Source of the DNA: Acanthococcus lagerstroemiae
Lineage: Eukaryota > Arthropoda > Insecta > Hemiptera > Eriococcidae
Direction: 5' to 3'
DNA length: 64,000 nt
Assembly: GCA_031841125.1 (NCBI GenBank)
Contig: CM063107.1
Span: forward strand, 65,483,814 to 65,547,813
Both the position numbers and the translations under genes were made by a program. Shown here one piece after another: positions 1 to 12,906 of this stretch. The notes under the pieces were generated by a model. It had not been told where the DNA came from, made no database searches, and saw nothing but the letters and a program-made list of their open reading frames with translations. Position 1 is the stretch's first letter, and the number at the start of each line of letters is the position of its first letter.

Positions 1-2160
1 GTGCGTGTGTTTGAACTGAGCTCTGATCGTGAACAAGATTCAAATGTTCGCGAACACTGTCGAGTGTTTCTGAGTGGTCGGACTTATATTTTGATTATGA
101 AAGAGATTCAAACTTGTAGAAACGCTGTGGTTGATTGAAGTGTGACTAGTTGAGCTCAAGTTTCGATCGTGAACGAACTGATTCGCGGTTGGTTTTTCCA
201 ATCTCCTCAGTGACTGGTTGATGCGGGTTCGTGCTTGTCGAATTTTCTGTACTTTCGCGGTCACTAGCACCGATGCTCACGATGGCGGACGAATGCGCGA
301 TTAGCATGGATTTTGAAAATGATTCCAACTGATCGGAGGATGTACAACTCAAAGCGGCTGAATATGCACGAAGTCACACGCGGTTCGAACTTACGGCGGC
401 AATTACGAGAAAAGCGTGAACCGGAGAGAGCACAAACGCGAGATAGTGGCCGCGACCATACCGACGAAAAGGAAAAAGAAGAAAAGAAAACCGAAAGCCG
501 AAAAAAGAAAACGGTGCGTAAAATTTTCCCGCCAAAATTTGCGCGCCACGTTTTTATCCTTGATTTATGGTTCGAACGTTCGCAAATAAACGCCAACTCG
601 ACTGATAAGCATGCTCAGTGAGCATTTTTTTTCGCGAGGGGCGCTATATACACTTTTTTTCCCGGTATTACCGCAATACACCGCATTTCAAGAGAGACGG
701 AGAGCGAGAGAGGAGAGAAAGAGAGTAAAAAAATGCCACATGTTGAATATACACACACTTTTACCCGGGTGTCCCTATCACTCAACCGACGGTGGCTCAC
801 CACAGAGAACGGCTCTCTGCTCTTTCGCACCGTGCCGTGGGTAAATTTTAACTACTGTTTAAATGCGGGGGCTACGCACGCGACACCACACCACCGTTGC
901 TGCCGACGCGAACGCCGAAAAACGACGTGAAATCCGACAAAAGACGCCGAGCTCGGCGCGATTTCGGCGGAAAAGCTCGGAAAATCTTCTCGGGCTGTTT
1001 GGGAATAGCTGCGGGCCAAAAACTAGTCGGGAATGTATTTAAAAGACAAAGGGCAGTCGTTAGTAAGCGGTAGTAATTCGCGGCGCTTAAAGAGCCACAT
1101 ACATATAAGGGGAAAGGGAAGGGAAGAAGAGATGCTGTGGGGGCCAGGCGTCCAAACGACGCAAACTCCCTATCTGTGGACACATGTATGTTACATCCTA
1201 TAAACGTTACACACCCACGCACCTCCTAACCCCGAAAATTTCTCCTTTCGCGAATGCCGGGCGAGGAGGGCTAATTATACAGAAACGATATAGCGCCTTT
1301 TATAAATGCGGTGCGAGGACGGTATCTTTCTCCCGCATTCAAATTCCCTTGGCCGAGCCGTTGCCGAATTCAGCCGAGTCTCCTTATCTGGAAATCGCCA
1401 CTGACCCTTCCGGTCCGCTCCCTCCGCGTTTTCTTTTAAGAGGAAAAGCCGTCCCTTTGAAAATTCGCTAAAAACAATGTAACTTCTCCCCTGCACCCTT
1501 TGCGCCGAAACCTTTCAAGCGGAAGCGTGCATTCGAATTTCCTGAGTCCTTTTTTACCCCTTTCGCCGTATAACTCTTTTTTTAATTTTCCTTCTTCTCT
1601 CTCGCTCTTGCATTAGCCATATCTCTGCTTATGATTTCGGAATGTCAATACACTGTTTACGCTTTTCAAAACATCGGCGTGCAAGCGATTTGAAAATAAA
1701 AAATGAAATTCTTACGAACACGAAACCGCGAGTGAGTCCGATTTCCCGAATCTGTGAACGTCATTTTTGGTTTAGATTTTTTTCTTTTTCGAAATTCGAA
1801 CCATTCGTTGATGTCGCGCACTGGCTGGTACGTGTTGTGTTGTTTTCTAAATTATATTCGCTTTTCGCAATTAACCTCTTTTAATCGCTTTTTGTTTGAT
1901 ATTTGATTATCTTTTTGTACATATCGATGGCTGAAACGGCCGCACGTGTTTTGAAATGCAGCGCGAGATGAATAATTGAAAAATGCGATCTGCCGAGTTT
2001 TCGAGTATCCGTGTGCTTTTGTTTGATGGCGAATTTTCCGAGTCGTGTTTTTCCACGTGCAACGTGAAATGGCCGCTGATTCGGCAAGAATTTGTTTTTT
2101 GAAAACGCGAATTTTCTTCGCACGTTGCTATCTTCTTCGAGTGGAACCCCCATGACAGGG
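1..2160. other. CpG-containing single-copy-looking DNA, no gene recognised
   Basis: No repeat or recognisable protein was found here. The first 1.5 kb is richer in G+C and CpG than most of the window and holds purine runs around 460-500 and 700-730. Several short open frames exist (the longest at 313-621 is very basic and low in complexity), but none shows a family motif or clear splice signals. The tract could hold a promoter, untranslated exon or conserved non-coding DNA; the sequence alone does not decide. Confidence 0.5.
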
Positions 2161-2840
2161 GCGGCTTAAGGCTCCTTGACCTGGTCTCAGGGAATAAATG
2201 GGCCTCTTGCTTGTACTCTTATGAGAAGAATTTTGAACGAGTGTTCGTAATCGGGAATTTAAACTTTTTTTTGACGATTATAAGAGTTCCTTACAAATAC
2301 GAAAGTAACAGTGATGCTGGAGGTAGGAGGCAGGGAGAGCACTTACCTGTAATATCTAAAACATCAAAACACCATTTCTCAACAAATTATTGTTCTAAGA
2401 AAATGCAATTGCCCTTGGAGAAGTTTGAAATCATTAGTCTCAAACTCACCCTGAGGAATGGATTTGAATGATGAATTTTTGAAAACGTCATGCTCGACTG
2501 TAAAAATTGATCGAGGTTTTCGAATCCGGGTTCAGAATGGCTTTCAGTCATTCCCCGGATAGGCAGTTTCCTAACTTTGTTCATGCATATTGGATCGGAG
2601 ACCCTTCTTAGGGCATATCACTTGTGAAGCTAGGGGGAGCAGTAGCATAATTTTGCCACCTACCAATCGTTTCAACATAGGAAATTTTAAGAATGGCAGA
2701 TCGCTTACACGAAACGGTGAGTGACAAGGCCAATCCCCTGGACACTCTTTTGCTTTAAGATCGGAGAAAAAGAAATAACCTATTTTCTTCTAAGAGAACT
2801 TCAATTATCGAGAAAATGGATGTGGACTATAGACAAGGAC
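2161..2840. other. No feature recognised
   Basis: AT-rich DNA with no coding motif, tandem repeat or terminal-inverted-repeat pair that I could support. Confidence 0.4.
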
Positions 2841-2848
2841 TATAGTAA

Positions 2849-3013
2849 CAGTGGCGTAGCCAGACTTGGTATGTAGGGGGGGGGGGGGGGGGTTCGTTTC
2901 ACTTTTACAACATTACAGGTGTAATGCTTACTACTACTAGAATAAATTTTTATTTTTTCCCATTGTCGGCCGATGCCAAGGGGGTTCAGACCCCCTCCGT
3001 AGCTACGTCCCTG
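2849..3013. mobile_element. hAT-type MITE, 165 bp
   Basis: The left end begins CAGTGGCGTAGCCAG and the right end, read on the minus strand, begins CAGGGACGTAGCTACGG, so the termini are imperfect inverted repeats. The copy is flanked by TATAGTAA (2841-2848) and TATAGTAT (3014-3021), a 7/8 match that reads as an 8-bp target-site duplication. It has a G-run near the left end, a C-rich right end and no coding capacity. hAT transposases make 8-bp duplications, so the assignment follows from the duplication length plus the CAG...CTG ends. Confidence 0.75.
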
Positions 3014-3021
3014 TATAGTAT

Positions 3022-3775
3022 CATGACTACCGCACTGAGTAGACTGAGCTTCAATTTCTGTAAATATATTTTCTACTTGTACCCCCTTGACCCCAAAGCT
3101 TACCCATAAATGTCAGCGGCGGATGATTTTATTGTCTTGCCACTTTGTTGGATCAAACATGGGACCAAGAAATGTATAGTTTCTCGAGGGATCAAACAAA
3201 TTCTTTTGCTCGCTAACAGATGAGGGACAGACAAAGGTCCGTCAACATAAGAAATTTTAAATATATAAATATATGAGAATAGACCGGACGAATTATCGAG
3301 GTATCCTGGATCGCTGACTGTTGATGTTTCGTCAAAATGTTCGATCTAGAACCGATTTTGCTGTCAAAACAGAAAATTTACCCTTTGAATAAAGAAAGTT
3401 GACTTGACTTGAAAACCCGAACAACGTATTAAAGAATTTCATTGGAAAGTTAGTTTCAAGTAAAATATAAATACTTTGACAAAATCTGAACCTCCCCTCC
3501 TCTTCGCCAAATACTAGGTCAAAAAAGAGAAACTGTGATGGGCTACTCGGCCAGAACATGGAGAACGTCGTTGAATAGTTTTTCGTTTTGATAATTTCGA
3601 ATATTGCATTTAATTTCTGATATGGGCCCATGTTAAGCCCCTAAAATTCAAATTTCACGATAGAAATAACTGTTTTTTATTTTTACGTGAGTCAGTTTCA
3701 CAAATGTCGTTGTGAAGCTCTGGTAAAGTGGTATTACAAAATCGTTAGGGGAAAATCTAGATTCCTCATTCTGGA
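3022..3775. other. No feature recognised
   Basis: AT-rich DNA between two hAT-type elements. No coding motif or repeat was recognised. Confidence 0.4.
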
Positions 3776-3783
3776 TCGCTCAG

Positions 3784-4600
3784 CACGGTTGCCAACTGAT
3801 CTTTAGAAAAGTACTTGCATTGTTGAAAAAAAATACCTGCACCGACCAAAAAATCCTTGAAAATTTTTTCGATGATCGTTTCATCATAGTGGTGCACTAC
3901 TGCATCATATTTGATTACCAGCTATCCATGGTTATAATATACGCTGAGTTCCGACACGTCCTGACCCCCTCACCCTACCTAGGAACCAACCTACATTACC
4001 AAGTCCTCGTGTAAAGGAATAAAAAGAGAAATTTACAAACTCGTTAAATTTTAATATTGCAAAACTAGTTTTCAAGAAAGTATCTCATCATCAGGGTGTT
4101 GAAAACGCGTTCTGTGTTATTCAATATTAAATTTGTTACGAATTTGTAAAATTTCTCTTTTCACTCCATCCTAATGGTTCGCAGTGTAGAGTGCAAAGTT
4201 AAGCTTTCTCAACTCGTAGACAGTGAAAAAGATCATATGTTCAAGGTACATTAAAGTCCATTTTGTGGACAAAATGACATACCTGGTCATTTTTATTTCC
4301 CGCACATTTTTCAAAGTGAACTGATGCTGCGCGGCTTCATGACTGCATAATTTTTTCCATTCAAGGACAGAAGGATACTTAAGTGCAGTTTTAAGTGATT
4401 TTTCCATTTAAGGGCACTTAAAAAATTAAATGTCGTTTGAAAATACGGCTGTAGATCCAAACACTGTACAAAATAGAAGAAAATACAAAAATACCTGTTC
4501 AATTTCCAAAAATCCCTGACTACATCAAAATCTCTGCACTGTGAAAATACTTCTGAAAATCTCTGCATTCAGGTACTTATCCCAGCAGTTGGCAACCCTG
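3784..4600. mobile_element. Non-autonomous hAT-type element, 817 bp
   Basis: The left end CACGGTTGCCAACTG and the right end (minus strand CAGGGTTGCCAACTG) match at 14 of 15 positions. The flanks are TCGCTCAG (3776-3783) and TAGCTCAG (4601-4608), an 8-bp duplication with one difference. The interior has no transposase motif. The same terminal sequence occurs, in diverged form, at the 1.2-kb element near 56.7 kb, so the two are probably members of one family. Confidence 0.75.
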
Positions 4601-4608
4601 TAGCTCAG

Positions 4609-7499
4609 AGGGTTGCAGAATGCAACCTGCAATAGACAAATTTAAACTGACTTGAAAACTAAAAGAATATTGAAATAGGGATCATTTTAGTCGCCTATTA
4701 TTTTGGTTATTTTATCAAGTGTTTGATCCGACTCTGATGTGAGTTTCCAAAATTCAAACTTCACTCAAGAAGTGCAGCACTTTCGTAGACTTTAACTCCG
4801 TAGATGGAGCCCGGTGAAAAAGGTGAATACAATTTCACAATCAGCAATCACGAAAACACAAACCTGTTATTTTTCTCAACTTCTTTAATTTAAAATTTCG
4901 ACTATCCTGATTTTTTTGTCAATTTCTTTCGTTGTAAAATTTGGGTTTAGAAATTCTAGTCCGAGACTAAAGTAAAAAATTAATGTTATACAATAACATT
5001 CGGAATTCGCCATCGGTATCTCTAATTTTGAAATGTTCTTTCCGCGATTCTTGTACCGAGTCAGTTTTACCCATCTCTTGATGTGAGAAGAAACGAAAAC
5101 ATCTTCAATTTTTTTGGCTTATCGCTCCTGTTGCTGCAAGTATTCTAACAAGGTATACTCAAGTAACGAGAATTTTTTCATTTAAAATTACAAAAATTGA
5201 GAAACTATAAAGTGAGACTCGGATTTTAAGATTCAAGCAAAAATTTGACGAATGACTAAAATCAGTGACGAATACCTCAATAAATTTAGATTTTATTTTA
5301 TTATCGCCTCCCCCCCCCCCAAAAAAAAAAAAATAAATAAATAAATTCAGTCGAATTTATCCGTTTTAAGTTGTCTTGGAACCCTCTGAAAGGCGATGGA
5401 AGAGGAAATTCAGTATTTTCGTGGATTTGTGTCCCATCCGATGTTGGCTAAATAACCGAAGAGTTACCGAAGACATCAGTGAATGTTATAAAACTTTTTT
5501 CATGAGGCGAAAAAAGCGACGAAGTGAATGAACGTAGAAGGGTGGTGTGTGATGAGATATGATATGTGAGATAGTGTAAGTTGGCCCGAAAATATTTCCT
5601 GCAAAAGTATACCAGGGCCAGTGGAGGACCAAAACCTTCCCAAGAGACCAGTGTATGTAACATTTTACAGTACAATAAAAAAATTAAGAAATTAAAAAAA
5701 AAAGTTCGTGTGGGCTTATAGAATTGTCACATAGAGTTATGGCATCTTGCGGCAGTTTTATGAACTACGTGCTGGGGGTTTTGTTCATTTTGATAATGTC
5801 GGTGGGTCAGCAACGCTGAATTCTACTAGTTTTACCCAAGTTTTACCAAGAAAACGATTTTTGAAATTTGTAATGTACAATCTCTTCGACAGCTCTTCAA
5901 CTTTGTATTTAAAAGAAAAAAAATAATTTCTCTTAATTTTCCATTGCGAAGTTTAAGTTTTGAGCCCCTAAATGCGAAATCTGATGGGATATGGGAGAAA
6001 AATTACCTGAAAGTCACCTATTTTGACGCTTAGATTTTCCACGTCAACTTGGTATTGCCTCTCTTACAAGTGAAATTTCAGTTTTAGAACTGAAATCTAA
6101 ATCTGAATAAAAATCTATGGCAATGTTCGAAATCGGCGACTCAAAAACCTTTATTTCGATGATTGGAAGCCGAACTTCTGTCTCCAATTTGAATCATGAT
6201 ATGTTCATTTTTGGGCCTAAATCGTGAATGTATCGAACATCTCTACTGGGGTAGGTAACTCATGAAAATTGGGGTTAGTAGCTTTTAGTATATCGGTTGA
6301 GTTTCTTTAAGTTTCAAGATCATTTTTGAGAAGTCAGTTGAACTCTAAATTGCCTTATGAAGAGCTGTAATCTGAAATATTGAAAGTTTTCAGCGTGTTT
6401 AAGTCCCCTGTGGAGCCCTCCGAGTAGAGTTTACACAGCTAAAATGACCTCAAATATGAATTCATGTATGTATTTTAAGTTACTGACCTAAATTCATTTT
6501 TGTTGACCCCCTGAGAATTCTGCGAACGTGAGATTGCGTCTAGGAAAAAGAGGGATTTAGCGAATTCAAAGATTGTAGAAACATGTTATCATGTGACATT
6601 CATTTGATCAAACATAGAGTGAAGAACATTCCGTGCACCCTCTACACGAAATTTTGTTCAAAAAATTTCCTTCTGAGTCTTTTGTTTCAAGAAAAACAAA
6701 TTTCTTGAGTCGAGTTAATTTTTTCTTTCTTTTAATTTACTTGTACGATGATTTAAAATGAAATTGCAGTTTTTCTTATGAGGAATCTCGTTTTAATTTT
6801 CAACACCCTTGCGCGCCGGCTGACAATTTTTCTCTTTCAAAAAAATATTGGTTACGTACTTGTTTTTTACATCAAAATACATTACTTTTTCTGGGAGCAA
6901 AAATTAGAGAGGGGGGGGGGGGAATAAGTGTTTCGCCAATGTTCACACACTTGGTGACGCTGAAAATAATAAATCTTGATAGTGTGTTCAATTTCAAAGT
7001 CGGTGGACCTCTGAATTTTTCAATCCTAGATTAGTCTTTGTTTCCTTTCCAGCTCCCAACACTAATAGCTAGAAATTTCTTTTCGCGCGGAAAAATACGG
7101 TATAGTGCATTGTTGCCGAATATGATTCATCCTCGATTTATAAAAAATGTGCGTGTACCCTTTCACTAGCCCACTTAATGGGAAGAAGTCACTCACCAGC
7201 GTTTTTGGTCTGTCCCATGCTCAAAATTTTCTTTTGACGCTTTCACTAGTATTTGGAAAATTTACAGTTTCAGCTAGTCTTGGAATTACAAGAATAGTGA
7301 TCAAAATTTTGGATTTTGAATGATATACGTAGATTTACTTCAGACGAATTGGGCATTTGAGAAAAACTTCCTTGATGACAAGTGGAATTTCGCTGAAAAT
7401 TGTTTATAGTGGTCCCCTGAAAACATATTAAAAATACCTTCTAGTACCCCTTGTGCTAAATTTTGTGGGGGTTCACAAAAATTGGTTTTCCTCTATAAT
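4609..7499. other. Long AT-rich tract without recognised genes
   Basis: About 2.9 kb with scattered homopolymers (C then A runs near 5308-5335, a G run near 6907). No transposon motif, splice-bounded frame or tandem array was recognised. Short open frames are isolated and show no family signature. Confidence 0.4.
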
Positions 7500-8130
7500 T
7501 TGAGAGAAGGCATAACAATGAAGTTAAAAAATGAAATATAGATATCAAATAGTAGATTTTTAGGTTTACTGATTTCACACATGACATTAATTTGACCTCA
7601 GTTGATATTTGGTAGACCTTAGGGAGGGAAAGGAAATTCAAAATAAAATAAAGTGCAATATGTGTACAGCGAGTATTACGGTCCCAGGGTTTCTGAATTC
7701 ATTCTTGATAGTAAATCTACTGGTAAATGTATGGGAAAAAGCTCAAAAATGATTTCATGTTTCTTGCTTCCTCAAGTTTCCTCTCTGCAGAAATGTTAGC
7801 TCTGAGAGCTTCGAAGCACAATTTTTTATACCTGCAAACTCTCACTTGTAATTTTAAAAATGTTAATTGTCTATAGTGCGTGGACTAATGGTTCATTTTT
7901 GAGCTTCCTCTCGTTCATTATATTATCAGAAATAAATTAAGAAACGCTGGAAACTAACATTCGATAACTCGATGTATACATATTGAACTCTGTCTTATTT
8001 TGACCGTTCCTTCCCTCCCTCAAGTCCACCAAATACCACCTGAGGGCAAATATTATGTTAGCTGTGAAATAAGTGAGCCTGAATCTGTAATATTTAATAT
8101 TTATGTTGCATTTTCTAACTTCTTAATTTT
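7500..8130. repeat. Diverged inverted duplication (foldback), arms about 250-300 bp
   Basis: The minus-strand reading of roughly 7500-7760 is similar to the plus-strand reading of roughly 7890-8130. Shared blocks include TTCCCTCCCT followed by a CCACCAAATA-like stretch, and TCATTTTTGAGCTT near the centre. The arms differ at perhaps a quarter to a third of positions, so it is old. Short open frames on opposite strands give related peptides only because of this symmetry. A further partial copy of the CACATATTGCAC block lies near 8402-8420. Confidence 0.5.
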
Positions 8131-9156
8131 CCAGCTACCTTCTCCAAGGCCGCCAAGAGCCAAACCGAGCCCGGGGGAAAAATCTGCGGGCCTACACTGA
8201 AATTATTTGGCATATTGTCTATTTGATAATTATAATTTCTGTGACTCTGCGGGCCCCTCAGAAAACCCGGGCCCTGGGGAAAAGTACCCTTCCTCCCTTC
8301 TCGGCGGCCCTGACCTTCTCTCCCCCACGACCCCCACTTTGAAGTTTGAGCAAAAATATTACCAGAAATGAGTACAGTGACCGCGAAAACCTAGTAGTTG
8401 ATACACATATTGCACTGCGCCTAATTTTGACCGCCGGCCCCTCTCCCAGATTCACCGGTTTTCAACTGAGAGTGAAATTAACGCCAAAATTAAACGTAAT
8501 GACCGTGCCCTACAGATAGTACCTTGTTTTTCGTTATCGTTTTTATAATGAATCGAAAATGTTTACATTAAACTGGATTCTGAAAACAGGGGAACACCAA
8601 AAATGCTTAGTCAACATTGGTGGTTCTCGAGGGATAAAGCCAAGGGAGAATGAAAAATTTCTAAAATAAGTGGGTGAGGAAGCGACTTCCGTGAAAATTG
8701 GCTTGTTTCTATTTCTACCCTCTCTCTCTCTCTTTTTTTTTTCATTTGCTCTCACCTGAGCCCTGGAACTGCCCCTTCGAGCATTATCTCAGGGATATCG
8801 GGAGCCTTTAGGGCTGCCTTAGCCCTCTTCTCTTCTTGCCGGGAGTCGGCCTAGGCCGTACAAAGAGAAAATGAGTCAAAAAATGATTTTTTCTTCTCAA
8901 AGCTTGTGTTACAGTACACAGAAAGGTTATGGTGAATCCATTGTCATGAGAACTTTGATTTTACGTATTTTTCTCATTTCGGGAGAACTATTGTTTTTTC
9001 AGTTCGGGAGGGGGGAGGGGGCTCCTACAACAATTAAGTACAAGAAATACGAGGTAGGGTTTTTGATATGTGGTTCTAGGGACTCATACACACAATTTTC
9101 ACCGAAATGCCGCCTGTTATCAATAATTTTTACTTTCTCCTTTTTTAATATAATTG
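8131..9156. other. No feature recognised
   Basis: Contains G+C-rich patches with CCCGGG-type motifs (8165-8290) and a short CT microsatellite near 8717-8740. No gene or bounded mobile element could be supported. Confidence 0.4.
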
Positions 9157-9525
9157 CAGGTGTCTACCGGTCATACAAGTCATACAAAAGTTATACAACT
9201 ATGCCTTTAGTTGCTTACAAATTTGGAATGGTCTTTAATATTATCAGTTAGTATTTGTGATTATTTTCAATATTTCTTATCAAAATATGGCCAAATTGAA
9301 ATTTAATTGAAAATTTGTGTTCTTTGCAACATTCTTTGCGATAATTCGTTCGTTAGTATTTAATTATCAAGTTTCTTCAAAGCTTGTGTTTGCAATTAGC
9401 ATGTTCTTGAAATAATGATTTTTCTTGTGGAAATTCTATTCACGCGTGAATAGTCGGGAAAAAGGTCACACAAAAGTCATGCAAAGGTCATACTTTTGAA
9501 AAATGCGTGTATGGTAGACACCCTG
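9157..9525. mobile_element. CAGGGTGTCTACC-ended short element, copy A
   Basis: The left end CAGGTGTCTACC and the right end (minus strand CAGGGTGTCTACC) form terminal inverted repeats. Subterminal CAAAAGT-CATAC blocks also recur in inverted orientation. A second copy at 28455-28780 matches along most of the interior, which defines a dispersed family. Possible short target duplication AATT(G/A) at the flanks. The element has no coding capacity; the superfamily is unresolved. Confidence 0.65.
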
Positions 9526-11480
9526 AATTAGCCAACACTATCGTACAAAGAAAGGCAATTTAAACCAGTTTTGATGTTCGCAAAATACTATACTTTATTC
9601 AGGTTCTCGATTTCAACGATACAAATTTGGCAGCGCAAGGGCTAGTTTCTAGAAGTTCGTCGATGTAGGATGGTTCAAGAAATTTTCTAAGTGGGTGGAG
9701 GGGTCGGAAATACGACACGTATTCCTAATCTTGAAAGTATACGGGACTAAAACTTCAGAAACCTGTAGAACAAATTGGAACAAAACGGAAGTGAAATTGT
9801 ACTTAATTTCGGAATCTGCCAGGCCTCAACTTGCTTCAGACACGTTTACCAAAATTCTTCTTTGAATTATAGCGCAACAGAAAATTTAGAAAATTTCGAT
9901 ATTTCGTTTTTCCTCGGTGTAAATGATCGCTCTCCGGCACTAGCAATACTTTTTTTTATTTCACGTTCACCCTTTCCGTTACTGTGCGCTTTTTTTCTCC
10001 ATTATTTGGAATCGATCAGCGAGAAGTTTATCACGGGTAATTGAGCTGTCCCATGCAATACACATATCAATGAGAAATTTACCCCTTTTTTCACCGGCTC
10101 CGCTATTTCACGCAAATCGGTTTCCAAGTAAAGCCGCAACCGTGTATAACTTTTATTTTTATTTTCGTTTCTTTTTTTTTTGTCCCCGTGCGTTGTTTTT
10201 TTTTCGGAAAACGTTTAAGCAAAATCCGAATTTTGTGCGAGATTTATACGATCTATTATTCGTAACGTGATGGATTTACATTTCGGGTGGTTTTCATCTG
10301 CAACCCATCTGGAATTATATTGGGGTATTCGAGTTTCAAAACTCGATCTCTCGTCGATTATCCTTTCCTCTCGCTTTTCTCTCTCTCTCACTTTCGATAT
10401 GTGTTCGGTGTTTTTCCACTTTTGGCTTCTAAGTATGTAAGTCGACGAAATTGGGAGAGTAATACAATACAGGGTGTGTCAAAAATCGTATTTCGAGCCA
10501 CAATTGTCGTCGACATTTGGCCTACCGTAGGCTTATTCTTCTCTCATTTGATTTGGCGAGTGCAGTATGTCTTTCTAATTCGCTCGATACGGGGAGCTCC
10601 GAGCCCAGATGAAGGGAGAGTAAGACTGGTAAAACATACGGAAAATAATATAGTACCTAACTCTTGCGACACCGTGATGTCATTCAACTCCAAGTGTTGG
10701 ACGCTGTTGCCAACACTTCACTGAAGGGTCATCATATAGTTTTCTATCTCAAGTAGAGAATTCCCGGTTAACGATATCCTCTTACCCTTGTCATAAAATC
10801 TGACAGCACGATGTAATGCCGTGTCGCAGTTATTAATTTTCTTAATTACGAGTAGATTTCAGCTACTCTGTTTCTTGATAGATACATTTTCAATGACCCA
10901 CGGGCACTCGCTTTTTCGAATTTTGACGAACGCTTAGAATAAGTGAATATGTAGGGCTTTTATCGTCGAGAGGATAGCAGTAGAATTCGCTTAATTGAGC
11001 CACGGATTATTGAAACAATGGGCGTGTTGACAAAATGCCTTGGAACCGGCCGGCCGCATACCATAGTACACTAGAAAACAATCGTTTTGCGTAAACAACA
11101 CATTGGTTTTTTTGAAACACTCGGCTGCAGTTTTTTTGTAACCGCTCCAAAAACAGCGTACAGAAGGGGTGCAAAATACTAAATAATTCCTGTACATTTT
11201 TTTTTCTCATGCGAGGGGTTAAGGCCCGACCCGGCAGCTTCGTTCCGGAACGGGCTTCTTGTTCGTCCATTTTCAAGACTTTTTTTTTACGAGGTCTCGG
11301 ACTGGGTTTTGTAATGATGGTACAGTTAGCCTTTGGCGGAGGTGAGGCTCGATCAGACTATACCTTAACATTTTCAAATATTCTTTTCAGCGATATTGTC
11401 TTTCTGGGTATGGCATTCTGGCTCCGATCTTGAGCGTGACCTTGACTTTCTTCTTTTCCTCTTCATCTCATTGGCATTCA
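9526..11480. other. No gene recognised
   Basis: About 2 kb with a few open frames (the longest is 10287-10724) that carry no recognisable family motif. A CAGGGTGTGTCAAAAATCG string at 10472 resembles a transposon end, but no partner was found in a consistent position. A more G+C-rich patch lies at about 11040-11280. Confidence 0.4.
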
Positions 11481-11482
11481 TA

Positions 11483-11873
11483 TTATTTTTCCATAACATA
11501 AACGAATTTATACCTATTACCTATTATATTCAAAGTCCCAAAGAAGAAAGTCAACATCCACCGTCTAGTTTTTCGTGATACAGAATAATTCTTACACATC
11601 CTATCGAAAACATCCACCCCCCTCTTTGTATTGTAGTAGTACTCAATAATTTCCGTTAATTTTATTTCTTTATCCTTATCAGGAAGATCATGTGTGGTTG
11701 AAAGAAGTATCACGATTTTTCTCCTTTTTTTTTGGGGGGGGGGGCAATATATGATAGTAATGTAAGCTGTTTATGGAAACAAAACATGGACGTATTTTGC
11801 TCTCTTAATCGAGATTCCAAAAAACTAAGTAGAATTTGAACCTTGTTTTTTCTCATGATGCATACAAGAGTAA
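11483..11873 (-). pseudogene. piggyBac-type transposase, C-terminal half (broken)
   Basis: Read on the minus strand from about 11873, the translation runs through TLVCIMRKNK, then FLESRLREQNTSMFCF, LTLLSYI, ILLSTTHD and EIIEYYYNTKRGVDVFDRM, ending near SRKTRRW...NIIG. These are the conserved blocks of the DDE_Tnp_1_7 (piggyBac) family in the right order. The Asp of GVD fits the third catalytic aspartate. A poly-C/A slippage tract near 11715-11745 causes a frameshift, and the cysteine-rich C-terminus is not seen. The N-terminal part of the same gene lies at 13163-13484, on the far side of an inserted Penelope-like element. The protein would have catalysed cut-and-paste transposition at TTAA sites; this copy is dead. 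Confidence 0.85.
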
Positions 11874-11891
11874 TAACTACTTCTGAGCAGC

Positions 11892-12275
11892 GGAAGGCAT
11901 ATAGCAATGGGGTCACCACTGTCACTCATTCTAGCCGAAATATACATGAACAACTTTGAAAATGACTTACTAAACAACAGCAAACACAAGAAAAGCATAG
12001 AGCTATGGACAAGATATTTAGACGACATATTAATCATCTGGATAGGAACAGACATACAACTGGATCAATTTCTCACGGAAACAACCAAATTAAATAACAA
12101 CATAAAGTTCACAATAGAGAAAGATAAGACCATAAACTACCTCGACCTAACAATACAAATAAAAGTCAATGAGACACAGTACAACATTTATAGAAAACCC
12201 AGCCACACGAACGCAATAATACCCAATGACTTATTCCACTATCAAAAACACAAAATGGCAGCACTACACAACTAG
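11892..12275 (+). pseudogene. Penelope-like reverse transcriptase, C-terminal part
   Basis: The frame begins near the IAMGSPLS block (RT motif with a conserved Met-Gly-Ser-Pro), continues with AEIYMNNFE and reaches the catalytic YLDDILIIW. It then shows NYLDLTI and the IYRKPSHTNA block that marks Penelope-like RTs, ending at KMAALHN. The upstream fingers domain is absent because of the 5' truncation. The frame is closed by a stop, and homology resumes in other frames downstream. In an intact element this domain primes reverse transcription from a nicked target. Confidence 0.85.
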
Positions 12276-12431
12276 TTACTGCTCCAGAGCAATCAACCAT
12301 ATTAAACAACAACAGAAATTAACAAAATCAAACAAACAGCCATTAATAACAAATACCAACCACAAACAGTAGACAGAATAATTAACAAATTAATATAACA
12401 AAAAGTACTGACGCAGAACCAACAACCACAA

Positions 12432-12906
12432 TAACAGACAAATACGCTGGAGCAATACCATTCACAGGGACACATACGTACAAAATACAGAAAATATTCA
12501 ATCAATACGACATAAAACTCGGAATCAGAAACAGACCAGCTCTGATCAAACAAATATAAGCAATGATAAAACAGGAACAACAGCAACCAACGGAGTATAC
12601 AGACTGGACTGCGAACACTGTGACATGACCTACATAGGAAAAACAGGCAGAAAATTCACAGCTAGAAAAAAAGAACATGAAAAATCACGAAATCTAAAGG
12701 ATGACAAATCACTTTTTAGAAAACACTGCAACGACCAGGGACATAACTACCATAAGTTGGCCGACAAATACAAAATCCTACACACAGAAAACAACACAAG
12801 AAAAAGAAAATTAAAAGAACAACTAGCGATAATAAAGCTAAAAATAAAACAAAACAGCCTAATAAACACAACAACTAACTTCCAAAGCGAGAACCTATTC
12901 CAATAA
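12432..12906 (+). pseudogene. Penelope-like linker and GIY-YIG endonuclease
   Basis: A linker segment (about 12438-12558) reads KYAGAIPFTGTHTYKIQKIF and ends in a stop. One frame over, 12592-12906 reads GVYRLDCEHC, then MTYIGKTGRKFTARKKEH, then a basic tail. GVY and YIG are the two halves of the GIY-YIG signature, the CEHC pair fits the zinc-binding cysteines before it, and the Arg of ARKKEH fits the catalytic arginine. The endonuclease would nick the target so that the RT can prime on it. At least two frameshifts separate this part from the RT, so the copy is inactive. Confidence 0.85.

Noticed and set aside
313..621. Basic 102-codon frame near the left edge
   Set aside because: The Lys/Glu-rich stretch comes from a purine-rich tract; no domain and no splice evidence.
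10287..10724. 145-codon plus-strand open frame
   Set aside because: No family motif, mixed low-complexity N-terminal half, no splice-bounded context, and composition equal to flanking non-coding DNA.
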